Shown in pieces: positions 8,044 through 15,896 of a stretch of DNA of 33,698 nucleotides. The first letter of the stretch is position 1, and each line of letters begins with the position of its first letter. Source of the stretch: Mesorhizobium sp. dw_380 (lineage in GTDB: Bacteria > Pseudomonadota > Alphaproteobacteria > Rhizobiales > Rhizobiaceae); NCBI RefSeq assembly GCF_018588885.1, contig NZ_JAFFIW010000054.1:1-33698 (forward strand), read 5' to 3'. Made by a program: the position numbers and the translations under genes. The notes under the pieces were generated by a model. The model ran no database searches and was not told the origin of the DNA. It worked only from the letters and a program-made list of their open reading frames with translations.

Positions 8044-9537
8044 ATGACAGGTTTTGAACGTGGCCCGGTGGCCGCGGGGCGGCTCATTGTGCCCATGATC
8101 TCGGCTGTTTTGCTCGCCGGATGCGTCGTCGGTCCGGACTATCGGACGCCTATCCTGCCGATGCCGGCAAACTGGAGCGGTGAGAAGCCGACGAAATCCG
8201 CGCAGCCGGCGCAATTGTCGCAATGGTGGCGGCGGCTGCACGATCCGCAGCTCAGCGGGCTCATCGCGGAAGCGGTCGCCGGCAATCTCGATGTCGCCAC
8301 GGCGAAGGCCAAGATCCGCGAGGCACGCGCCAGCTACCGCCAGAGCGCCGGCGCATTGCTGCCGTCCGCGGATGGCTCCGGCTCGGTCACGCGCAACAAG
8401 TCGGCCGCGACCACCTCGGGGACCAATACCATTTACAACGAGTACCAGGCCGGCTTCGACGCCAGCTGGGAACTCGACCTGTTCGGCGCCAACCGCAGGG
8501 GTGTCGAGGCCGCGCGCTACGGGGTGGATGCGTCCGAACAGGAACTGCGCTCGACCCTCCTGACCCTGGTCGGCGATGTCGCGTCCACCTACGCCCAGGC
8601 ACGCGGCTACCAGGCCCGCATCGCGCTCGCCCGGCGTTCGGCGGCATCGCAGCGGCAGACCGCCGAACTCACCCGCACCATGGCGCTGGCGGGATCGGCA
8701 ACGGCCGCCGACGTCGCCAAGGCGATGGGGCAGGCGGCCAGCACCGAAGCCGCGGTGCCGACGCTGGAAGCAAGCTATGCCGAGGCGGTGCATCGCCTGT
8801 CGGTACTCACCGGCCGGCCGCCGGCGGCACTCAGCGAGCGGCTGAAGCGCGCGACGCCGATCCCGGCGCCGCGCCTGCCGATGCCGGCCGGGATTCCCGC
8901 CGACATCCTGCTTTCGCGTCCGGATGTACTCATGGCCGAGCGGCAATATGCGCAATACACGGCCAAGGTCGGTCAAGCCGAGGCGGCGCGCTATCCCTCG
9001 GTCAGCCTGACGGGAAACATCAGCACGGCGGCCCTGAACCTCGGCGATCTCGGCAAGAATTCGTCGATCGGGTGGTCCTTCGGGCCGACGCTCAGCGTGC
9101 CGCTGTTCAACGCCGGCCAGCTGCAGGCGGCGGCCGACGTCGCCCGGGCGCAGCGCGACCAGTATTTCATCGCCTACCGGTCCTCGGTGCTGACCGCGCT
9201 GGAAGATGTGGAGAATGCGCTGGTGCTCCTGGCGCAGGAGCGCATCCGGATCGGCAAGCTTGCCGCGTCGGCGAAATCGTACAGCGAGGCGGCACGCCTC
9301 GAAGGCACGCTCTACAAGGCAGGCGAGACCAGCCTTCTCGATGTGCTCGACGCGCAGCGCTCGCTTTACTCGGCTGAGGATTCCCTGCTGCAAAGCCGGG
9401 TGCTTCTGGCGACCAACTACATCGCTCTCAACAAGGCGCTCGGCGGCGGCTGGGACGGCGCGGTCGACAGCGCCAGGCCCGAGATCGTCGACGTCAAGGC
9501 CGGGCCCCGGCTGGCGTCGACGGTCACGGCGCGGTGA
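8044..9537 (+). CDS. Outer-membrane efflux lipoprotein, NodT/OprM family
   Basis: TolC-like outer-membrane channel of 497 aa. The lipoprotein signal ends at the lipobox LLAGC (Cys27), followed by VVGPDYRTP, typical of NodT-family RND outer-membrane factors. Two OEP repeats follow, about residues 60-250 and 280-465. The motifs SWELDLFGANRRGVEAARY and SIGWSFGPTLSVPLFNAGQ mark the two strand-turn-strand segments of the channel. The Shine-Dalgarno AAGGAA lies 7 nt before the ATG. It is third in the efflux operon and completes the export path across both membranes. Its last 14 bp overlap the 3' end of the convergent response regulator gene. It could in principle also serve the type I exporter at 13877, which has no outer-membrane partner nearby, but OprM-like lipoproteins usually pair with RND pumps. 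Confidence 0.95.
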   Translation: MTGFERGPVAAGRLIVPMISAVLLAGCVVGPDYRTPILPMPANWSGEKPTKSAQPAQLSQWWRRLHDPQLSGLIAEAVAGNLDVATAKAKIREARASYRQSAGALLPSADGSGSVTRNKSAATTSGTNTIYNEYQAGFDASWELDLFGANRRGVEAARYGVDASEQELRSTLLTLVGDVASTYAQARGYQARIALARRSAASQRQTAELTRTMALAGSATAADVAKAMGQAASTEAAVPTLEASYAEAVHRLSVLTGRPPAALSERLKRATPIPAPRLPMPAGIPADILLSRPDVLMAERQYAQYTAKVGQAEAARYPSVSLTGNISTAALNLGDLGKNSSIGWSFGPTLSVPLFNAGQLQAAADVARAQRDQYFIAYRSSVLTALEDVENALVLLAQERIRIGKLAASAKSYSEAARLEGTLYKAGETSLLDVLDAQRSLYSAEDSLLQSRVLLATNYIALNKALGGGWDGAVDSARPEIVDVKAGPRLASTVTAR

Positions 9538-10201
9538 CCGAGCCGCTCGCGTCGAAGGCAGCATTCGCTCCGGCCTGCCCTGCGGCCAGCTGCAAAAGCT
9601 GGGCTCGCGAGGCGACCTCCAGTTTGCGATAGATGTTGTTCATATGGATTTTCAGCGTGCCTTTCGAGATGCCGATATCGAAGGCGATCTGGCCCGTCGG
9701 CTTGCTGGCGAGCACGAGCCGCGCGATCTCCATCTCGCGGCTTGTCAGCCGCGCCGAAAGGTTCTGCCATTTCGTTCTGCGTGAAGCTTCGTTCTGGACG
9801 GCCTCGCCGATAATCTCGGCCGGCAGCCAGCGGTCGCCCTCGGCAACCCGGTGCAGGCATTTGAGCAACGCATCGACCGCGGCCTCCTTGAACACGATGC
9901 CGGCCACGCCAGCCGCGACCGCGTCGTAAAGCTGGGCGTGCGAAGCGCCGACCGTCAAAAGCACGCAACGCGTCGCAAGCTTGTGCCTGCCGATTTCGGC
10001 AGCGATGTCGAGACCGCTCAGGCCCGGCATGCTGATGTCAAGCACCGCGACATCAGGCAAATCCCGCCGGATCATCGCCAGCGCGGCGGCGCCGTCCTGC
10101 GCCGAACCGACCACCCGGAAACCGGGGTCGCGGGCAATCATGTCGGTCAGTCCGTGCAGCAGCAGCGGATGATCGTCGGCGACGAAAACCGTGGTGACCA
10201 T
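9524..10201 (-). CDS. Orphan NarL/FixJ-family response regulator
   Basis: A 225-aa two-component regulator. The receiver domain (1-120) has the acidic pair in VADDHPLLLHG, phospho-acceptor Asp55 (VAVLDISMPG), Thr83 and Lys105. The LuxR-type HTH (about 150-208) begins LTSREMEIARLV and includes GISKGTLKIHMNNIYRKL. The receiver is complete, so phosphorylation is expected, but no sensor kinase lies next to it. The ATG at 10201 puts the receiver at the normal N-terminus; the open frame continues to 10519, but the extra residues resemble no domain. The gene converges on the efflux operon with a 14-bp overlap of coding ends. On the other side, a long intergenic region separates it from the type I secretion cassette, which it might control (inference). 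Confidence 0.92.
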   Translation of the reverse strand: MVTTVFVADDHPLLLHGLTDMIARDPGFRVVGSAQDGAAALAMIRRDLPDVAVLDISMPGLSGLDIAAEIGRHKLATRCVLLTVGASHAQLYDAVAAGVAGIVFKEAAVDALLKCLHRVAEGDRWLPAEIIGEAVQNEASRRTKWQNLSARLTSREMEIARLVLASKPTGQIAFDIGISKGTLKIHMNNIYRKLEVASRAQLLQLAAGQAGANAAFDASGSVTAP

Positions 10202-10661
10202 GTTCAGCTCGCCAGCAGCCGGCCTTCGGCGCCACCCATCGATGCCGGAAAATTGCCATCGATGGATGGTGGCCGGCATTCTTGCGCGGTCATGACGTCT
10301 TCTCCCTGTGCATGTCTCTACGTCGCGCCGGTTTCTTGCCGGACGCGAACATTGCAACCGGCCGACGCCTCCCAAAGCGTGAGGCCATGCTGACAGAAGC
10401 AGAGCGGGTGCGCAAAACATTAGCGGTCGCTTAGTTAATACCGAAGTCGCACCGCCAGCAAGATGCGCGAAAGCGGACTGAAAGAAGACGCGCCACGGCA
10501 TGACGATGCTGGTCTTCATCTTACAAAATCCAGCGAAATCGCTCGAAGTCTTCGTATTCTCGGTCTGAAAAACTCGGATTTCGAAATTATTTTGACCGGT
10601 ATGTCGACATTATACTTTATGGAAGAAAGCAGATTTCCAAAATTAACGCTCCTTCGTTGCC

Positions 10662-10677
10662 TATAACCCGGGTTATA
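10662..10677. promoter_or_regulatory. Perfect 16-bp palindrome, operator candidate
   Basis: TATAACCCGGGTTATA is a perfect inverted repeat in AT-rich DNA, 340 bp upstream of the secreted-protein gene and 460 bp upstream of the divergent response regulator. Its length and symmetry suit a dimeric regulator such as a LuxR-type protein. I cannot match it to a known box. Confidence 0.4.
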
Positions 10678-10829
10678 TAGACTGGCGCATTACAACCTGC
10701 GAAATATGGTTACGGGAATATTAACGTCTGGGCGATCGTTGGGGATCGTGTAGGGGTTCGGGGTTTGGGCGCGAGTGTAGCAGTTGGTCCGATGGCGGGC
10801 CTGTTCTGCCATCCGGGGGTGGCTGTGTC

Positions 10830-10855
10830 CGGCGAAGCCAATTCAGGCTTCGCCG
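10830..10855. other. Intergenic hairpin
   Basis: A 10-bp perfect stem, CGGCGAAGCC (10830-10839) with GGCTTCGCCG (10846-10855), closes a 6-nt AATTCA loop. It is followed within a few bases by ACTTTTG, too short a T-run for a confident terminator. It could end an undetected transcript from the left or be a small repeat element. Confidence 0.4.
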
Positions 10856-11016
10856 CCAGGACTTTTGTCCAAATTCGCCCCGCATTCCTTTTACGAAACG
10901 ACCGCTCATCGGCACGCCGCGCTCAGCGGGAGCCGGACGCTCGGAGCTTGAAGTAAACCTGGGGTAGACGGCGGCGCTTTGATCGCTGACCGGACGACAA
11001 TGTAGAGGAAACAACA

Positions 11017-13818
11017 ATGACAGATCTGGGCTCCGGCGTCCTTCTCGAAGCAACGACCACCGGTTCGGGAACCGGCAATTACGATTCCTTCCTGCGGCTG
11101 CAGGCAACGAATATCGAGCAAGGCTTCAACACCGACGAGAACGGCAACGTGCTTGACAACAAGGCGTCCTTCACGCACGACCTGCAATACGGCAACATCC
11201 AAACGATCAATGTCGGCAACATAGATTATATCGAGTTCCGGCTGGACCTCAATGAAAGCAACAATGCGGTAAATGCCGACATCACGCTGACCGGGCTGGA
11301 TATCTACATTTCCGATGCCGGAGCGACCCTTGCCGACTACAATGCGGGGTTCACAACAGGTTTCACTTCTATCTTCCATCTGGGTCCCGATCAATTTCTG
11401 GTCGATGCCAATCACGGCTCGGGAACGGACGACTACCGGGTGCTCGTCCCGGTCAGCGACTTCACGGCGGCCCATGTCTCCCCCGGATCCTATGTGACAC
11501 TTTATTCAAGCTTCTCCGGTTCCAACGGCGGCTTCGAGGAGTGGCGCACCACCACCAAGGCGAGCCCCGTGACGGATCCGCCTGCGATCGCCATCGATAA
11601 GGTAACGATCGATGGCGCCACCGCGGGCGACGGCATAACGGTGCTGGCCGGCGATTCGATCAAATGGCAGTATGCGATTACCAGCAACGTTGCCCTGTCG
11701 AACATCGTCGTTACGGACAACATTGCCGGCGTTACGCCGGTCGCGGTAGTCAGTGGCGTCCACACCTTCAACATTGGCGACATCAATGACAATCACACGC
11801 TCGATGTCGGCGAAACCTGGCTTTTCACGGCTAGCGGCACCGCCATCAAAGGCGACTACGCCAATATAGGCCACGTCTCCGGCACGGCTGGGGCGGTCAC
11901 CGTCACCAGCGACGATGGCTCCAGCTATTTCGGCGCCGATCCTGAGATCAGCGTCGACAAGGTGACTGTCGATGGCGACAAGTCCGGCGACAATCTGACC
12001 ATCTTGTCTGGTGAGCCGATCAGCTGGCAGTACACGGTGAAGAACACCGGCAACGTCGCTTTGTCGGATGTCACGGTCACCGACAACATTGCGGGGGTGA
12101 CCCCGGTCGCGGTGACCGGCGACGGTCATCTCACCAATATCGGCGACGTCAACGACAACGGCAAACTCGACATCGATGAAACTTGGCTGTTCACGGCCGG
12201 CGGCACTTCAGTGGCAGGAAGCTATAGCAATATCGGGACCGCCACCGGTAAGTTCACCGACACCGCCGGTGATGTCGGCACCGCCACCGACACTGACGGC
12301 TCCGGCTATACCGGGGCCGATCCTGAGATCAAGATCGACAAGGTGACGGTCGATGACGGGACCAAGGGCGACACCCTGAAGATCCTGACCGGCGAACCGA
12401 TCTCGTGGGAATACACGGTGACCAATGTCGGTAATGTCGCACTGTCGGGTGTCACGGTCACCGACAGCGACGCCGGCGTGACGCCTGTCGCGGTGCTTGG
12501 CGACGGCCATGTCACCAACATCGGTGACCTCAACGACAACAACAAGCTCGACATCGGCGAGGTCTGGAAGTTCTCGGCAACCGGCGCCGCCGTAACGGGT
12601 CCTTACAGCAACACCGGGACCGCCTCCGGCTCGTTCACCGACGATGCCAGCCATACCCGTACCGACACGGCCACCGACGACTCCGGCTATTTCGGCGCCA
12701 ATCCGCATATCACGCTCGACAAGAAGACCAACGGCGTCGACCACGGCCTCGACATCTTCCAGGGCCAGGCCGTGACCTGGACGTACGATGTCAAGAACGA
12801 CGGCAACGTCGCCCTCACCCATGTCGTTGTCATCGACGACAATGGCACGGCCGGCACCGGCGACGATTTCACTGCCACGGGGATAACCAGCGGCGGCTTC
12901 AACACCGGCGACATCAACGGGAACAATGCGTTGGACGTCGGCGAGACCTGGCATTACAAGGCCACCGGCGTCGCGCAACTCGGCACTTACACAAATACTG
13001 CCACTGCCACCACCGATGCCTTTGTCGATACGGCCGGGCACTCCCGCATTCCGCTCGCCACGGACAGCAGCGACTATGAGGGCTTCTCGAACAAGGCGCT
13101 GACGCAAGGCTTCTGGGGCAGCCATTCCGATGCCTGGGACAATGTCGCCGGCAATGAGGGCAATCCCACCAAGAGTGCGGTCGCCAGCGGCGTCCTGTCC
13201 AGCGTTGATGTCAATCCGCGCACCGACGGCTATCTGCTGCTCGGCGATAGCAACGGCGACGGCTTTGCCAACGATGCGCACGATCTGCTGATTTCGATCT
13301 CGCTGGCCAAGGCCATCGAATCGAGCTCGACGGGTGGCGACGCGCGCGTCATCATGCTGCAGCAGGCGATCGCCGCCCAGCTCAACATCGACAACCACGT
13401 TGCGCAGCCCAACGATCTGGTAGGCGAGGCCGTGATGTGGCTGAAGGGAGAGGGCACCTGGTCAGGACTCGGTATCATCAGTGTCGACGCAGACAACAAT
13501 GGCATTGTCGATCAGAACGGTGCCGCGCTTTTGGGCGCTGCAGTGAAGACGAGTTCGAATGCCTGGACCAAATATGTCGACGTCACCGATGCGAGCTCCG
13601 GCATCACCGACTGGAACGGCGGCAAGGAGGCCGATGGCGAGGGCCTGAAGAACGCGCTGATGTGGTTCAACCAGGGGCAATTGGTGACGTCAGGGTCCGG
13701 ACCGACTGACCATGTTGCGTGGTTCAACGGAACCAGCATCATCGACGAGCATCCCAACACGCTCGATCAATTCTGGCTCACGCTGCATGAAGTGGGAGGC
13801 CTGACGGGCATCGCCTGA
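11017..13818 (+). CDS. Large surface protein with EF-hand repeats, probable type I secretion substrate
   Basis: A 933-aa acidic protein rich in Asp, Gly, Thr and Asn. There is no signal peptide, as expected for type I export, and the next two genes encode the exporter. A globular N-terminal domain (1-185) includes FLRLQATNIEQGFNTDENG and a DYIEFRLDLNES segment of a type seen in predicted secreted proteins. Four beta-rich repeats (about 188-690) resemble DUF11-like surface repeats, each starting near DKVT and ending with an EF-hand loop of the form DxNDNxxLDxxE at residues 255, 377, 504 and 632. The C-terminal region (about 690-933) starts TQGFWGSHSDAW, resembling the GYWKNHP-type surface domain, and has dockerin-like loops at 744 (DSNGDGFANDAHD) and 824 (DADNNGIVDQNG). 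No GGxGxD RTX nonapeptides are visible. The ribosome site is AGAGGA. Probably a Ca-binding adhesin or matrix protein. Confidence 0.85.
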   Translation: MTDLGSGVLLEATTTGSGTGNYDSFLRLQATNIEQGFNTDENGNVLDNKASFTHDLQYGNIQTINVGNIDYIEFRLDLNESNNAVNADITLTGLDIYISDAGATLADYNAGFTTGFTSIFHLGPDQFLVDANHGSGTDDYRVLVPVSDFTAAHVSPGSYVTLYSSFSGSNGGFEEWRTTTKASPVTDPPAIAIDKVTIDGATAGDGITVLAGDSIKWQYAITSNVALSNIVVTDNIAGVTPVAVVSGVHTFNIGDINDNHTLDVGETWLFTASGTAIKGDYANIGHVSGTAGAVTVTSDDGSSYFGADPEISVDKVTVDGDKSGDNLTILSGEPISWQYTVKNTGNVALSDVTVTDNIAGVTPVAVTGDGHLTNIGDVNDNGKLDIDETWLFTAGGTSVAGSYSNIGTATGKFTDTAGDVGTATDTDGSGYTGADPEIKIDKVTVDDGTKGDTLKILTGEPISWEYTVTNVGNVALSGVTVTDSDAGVTPVAVLGDGHVTNIGDLNDNNKLDIGEVWKFSATGAAVTGPYSNTGTASGSFTDDASHTRTDTATDDSGYFGANPHITLDKKTNGVDHGLDIFQGQAVTWTYDVKNDGNVALTHVVVIDDNGTAGTGDDFTATGITSGGFNTGDINGNNALDVGETWHYKATGVAQLGTYTNTATATTDAFVDTAGHSRIPLATDSSDYEGFSNKALTQGFWGSHSDAWDNVAGNEGNPTKSAVASGVLSSVDVNPRTDGYLLLGDSNGDGFANDAHDLLISISLAKAIESSSTGGDARVIMLQQAIAAQLNIDNHVAQPNDLVGEAVMWLKGEGTWSGLGIISVDADNNGIVDQNGAALLGAAVKTSSNAWTKYVDVTDASSGITDWNGGKEADGEGLKNALMWFNQGQLVTSGSGPTDHVAWFNGTSIIDEHPNTLDQFWLTLHEVGGLTGIA
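11580..13080 (+). repeat. Four in-frame ~375-bp repeats encoding EF-hand-bearing domains
   Basis: Four diverged repeats within the secreted protein gene. The spacing of equivalent EF-hand Asp residues is 122, 127 and 128 residues (codons starting at 11779, 12145, 12526 and 12910). Shared landmarks are the DKVT start, NVALSxVxVTDNxAGVTPVAV and NIGDxNDNxxLDxxE. The fourth copy has diverged most in its first half (DKKTNGVDHGLDIF). Confidence 0.8.
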
Positions 13819-13876
13819 GGCCGGCGTCCGGCCTTTGGCCGGGTGCCTTGCCGCGGCGCCGCCCGCATGAATTGGC

Positions 13877-15892
13877 ATGGGTAGGGACTCCAACTTCATT
13901 TCGGCGCAGGCAAGGATCAGGTCCTTGGGTCTGGTTTTGATCGCCTGCGCCCTTTTTCTTGGGCTCGGTGGTATGCTGACGGTATCGCCGGGCGTCTGGT
14001 TGCTCTGCCTGGCGCTGGCGGTGTTTGGCGCGCTTCTGCTGTTTCGGGGACGCGGTCGCCATGGCGCTGAAACCGGTCCGGACGCCTCTCCCGCGGCAAC
14101 GGCGCGAAGCGCTGCCAGGCAGCCCAAAGCCCGGCCGCAGGGATCGGAACTCGCGGAGGCGATCAAATCCTGCCGTTCGGCGTTCATCGCCATCGCGCTG
14201 TTCAGCGGCGTCCTCAACGTGCTGATGCTGTCGAGTTCGATCTATATGCTCGAGGTCTACGATCGCGTGCTGCCGAGCCGCAGCGTGCCGACGCTGATCG
14301 GCCTCAGCCTGCTCGTCGCCATCCTCTATGCCGGGCAAGGCGTGCTCGATCTCATCCGCGGCCGCATGCTGGTGCGCATCGGCGGCGCCCTCGATGAGGC
14401 GCTCGGCGCCCGCGTCTATTCCAGCGTCCTCAAGCTGCCGCTCAAGGTTGGGCGCAACGGCGACAGCATGCAGCCGGTGCGCGACCTCGACAGCGTGCGG
14501 ACCTTCCTGTCGGGCACCGGTCCGACCGCGCTGTTCGACCTGCCGTGGCTGCCGCTCTATCTGGCCATCATTTTCATGTTCCATGTGCTTCTCGGCGTGA
14601 CCGCCCTGATCGGAGCGATCGTGCTCGTGCTTTTGACCGTCTTTGCCGAGCGGCTGACGCGCAAGCCGGTCACATCCGGCACCCAGACCGGCATCATCCG
14701 CAACGGGCTGACCACGACCGGCAACCGCAACGCGGAAGTCATCGCTGCCCTCGGCATGGGCGGCAGGATGGCGAAACGATGGGAAGAGGCCAACCGCGAC
14801 TACCTCGCCGAGCAGCGCAGCGTCAGCGATATCGCCGGCGGCTTCGGCGCCGTGTCCAAGGTGCTGCGCATGCTGCTGCAATCGGCCATGCTCGGCATCG
14901 GCGCCTGGCTGGTCATCGAGCAGCAGGCGACCGCCGGCATCATCATCACCGCGTCGATCCTGAGCGGCCGGGCGCTGGCGCCCGTCGATCTGGTCATCGC
15001 CAACTGGAAGGGTTTCCTGACAGCCCGGCAGGGCTGGCAGCGGCTGACCAGGATTCTCGCCGCCTTGCCGGCCGACGCCGAGCCGATGGCCATGCCGGCG
15101 CCGAGCCGCCACATCTTCATGCAAGGGGTCGGCGTCACGGCGCCCGGCACACAGCGGCTGCTGGTGCAGGACGCCAGCTTCGCGCTGGAAGCGGGACACG
15201 CCGTCGGCATCATCGGCCAGAGCGGCTCGGGCAAGTCGACGCTGGTCAGGGCGCTTGTCGGGGCCTGGCCGCTCGCCGCCGGCCGGGTCCGGCTCGACGG
15301 CGCCGATCTCGATCAGTGGTCGCCCGAGGACCGTGGCCGCTTCATCGGTTATCTGCCGCAGGACGTCGAGCTGTTTGCCGGCTCGATCGCCCAGAACATC
15401 GCGCGTTTCGAGCCCGACGCCGACCCCGCATTGGTGATTGCGGCTGCCAGGGCGGCCGGCGCGCATGATCTCATCGTCGGCTTCCGCGACGGCTACGAGA
15501 CGCAGATCGGCGAACTCGGCGAGGCGGTCTCGGCCGGCCAGCGCCAGCGCATCGCATTGGCCCGCGCGCTTTATCGCGATCCTTTCCTGGTGGTGCTCGA
15601 CGAACCGAATTCCAACCTCGACGCCGAAGGCGAGCAGGCGCTGTTCCAGGCGATTGTCTCGGTGCGGCAGCGTGGCGGCATCGTCGCGCTCGTGGCACAC
15701 CGGCCAAGCGCGCTCGGCACGGTCGATTTCATCCTCGCCATGAGCCAGGGCCGTGTCCAGTCGTTCGGTCCCAAGGACGAGGTTTTGGCCAAGCTGTTCC
15801 CGCGGCCGCAACCGGCGGTGGCCGCCGTGCCGCGGCTGAGGCTCGCCACCGAAGAGCCGGAGCAGCCGGGCGCGGCGGCGGCAGGCGAGTGA
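13877..15892 (+). CDS. Type I secretion ABC exporter (PrtD family permease-ATPase)
   Basis: Fused membrane/ATPase exporter of 671 aa. The permease domain begins near residue 95 (AIKSCRSAFIAIALFSGVLN, then SSSIYMLEVYDRVLPSRS, a PrtD hallmark). The ATPase has Walker A GQSGSGKST (about 447), Q-loop region GYLPQDVELFAGSI, signature VSAGQRQRIALARALY, Walker B FLVVLDEPNSNLD (about 570) and an H-loop in VAHRPS. It exports an unfolded substrate in one step together with the HlyD-type adaptor (4-bp gap) and an outer-membrane TolC-like protein that is not encoded nearby. The N-terminus carries about 90 extra residues with two hydrophobic segments (about 15-33 and 38-55) not usual in PrtD proteins. The ATG at 13877 has a poor ribosome site, so a later start is possible, but the next good start is far inside. 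Confidence 0.93.
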   Translation: MGRDSNFISAQARIRSLGLVLIACALFLGLGGMLTVSPGVWLLCLALAVFGALLLFRGRGRHGAETGPDASPAATARSAARQPKARPQGSELAEAIKSCRSAFIAIALFSGVLNVLMLSSSIYMLEVYDRVLPSRSVPTLIGLSLLVAILYAGQGVLDLIRGRMLVRIGGALDEALGARVYSSVLKLPLKVGRNGDSMQPVRDLDSVRTFLSGTGPTALFDLPWLPLYLAIIFMFHVLLGVTALIGAIVLVLLTVFAERLTRKPVTSGTQTGIIRNGLTTTGNRNAEVIAALGMGGRMAKRWEEANRDYLAEQRSVSDIAGGFGAVSKVLRMLLQSAMLGIGAWLVIEQQATAGIIITASILSGRALAPVDLVIANWKGFLTARQGWQRLTRILAALPADAEPMAMPAPSRHIFMQGVGVTAPGTQRLLVQDASFALEAGHAVGIIGQSGSGKSTLVRALVGAWPLAAGRVRLDGADLDQWSPEDRGRFIGYLPQDVELFAGSIAQNIARFEPDADPALVIAAARAAGAHDLIVGFRDGYETQIGELGEAVSAGQRQRIALARALYRDPFLVVLDEPNSNLDAEGEQALFQAIVSVRQRGGIVALVAHRPSALGTVDFILAMSQGRVQSFGPKDEVLAKLFPRPQPAVAAVPRLRLATEEPEQPGAAAAGE

Positions 15893-15896
15893 GCGA

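Larger units (their letters stand above)
10202..11016. other. Long intergenic region, partly AT-rich
   Basis: These 815 bp separate the orphan response regulator from the type I secretion substrate. Positions 10440-10720 are clearly AT-richer than the rest of the window. The region holds a perfect 16-bp palindrome (10662-10677) and a strong hairpin (10830-10855). A short frame at 10463-10666 has neither codon bias nor a ribosome site and was not accepted. The AGAGGA ribosome site for the 11017 gene lies near its right edge. A regulatory region or a small RNA is possible; I see no gene. Confidence 0.6.

Noticed and set aside
4884..8096. A 1070-aa open frame on the minus strand opposite the RND pump
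   Set aside because: It mirrors a highly conserved HAE1 pump gene. Its composition (rich in His, Arg, Gln, Asp) is the usual antisense shadow in GC-rich DNA, and no domain is visible.
10202..10519. N-terminal extension of the orphan response regulator to 10519
   Set aside because: The extra 106 residues resemble no domain, and the receiver starts normally at the ATG at 10201.
10592..10618. TTGACC and TATACT as a sigma-70 promoter
   Set aside because: The spacer is only 14 bp to TATACT; other -10 choices match poorly, so I do not call it.
10463..10666. A 67-aa frame in the long intergenic region
   Set aside because: No ribosome site, no GC3 bias and AT-rich composition; more likely regulatory DNA.
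15520..15570. ABC signature VSAGQ instead of LSGGQ as a defect in the type I exporter
   Set aside because: Alanine at this position is, as far as I recall, common in PrtD-family exporters, and Walker A, Walker B and H-loop are intact.
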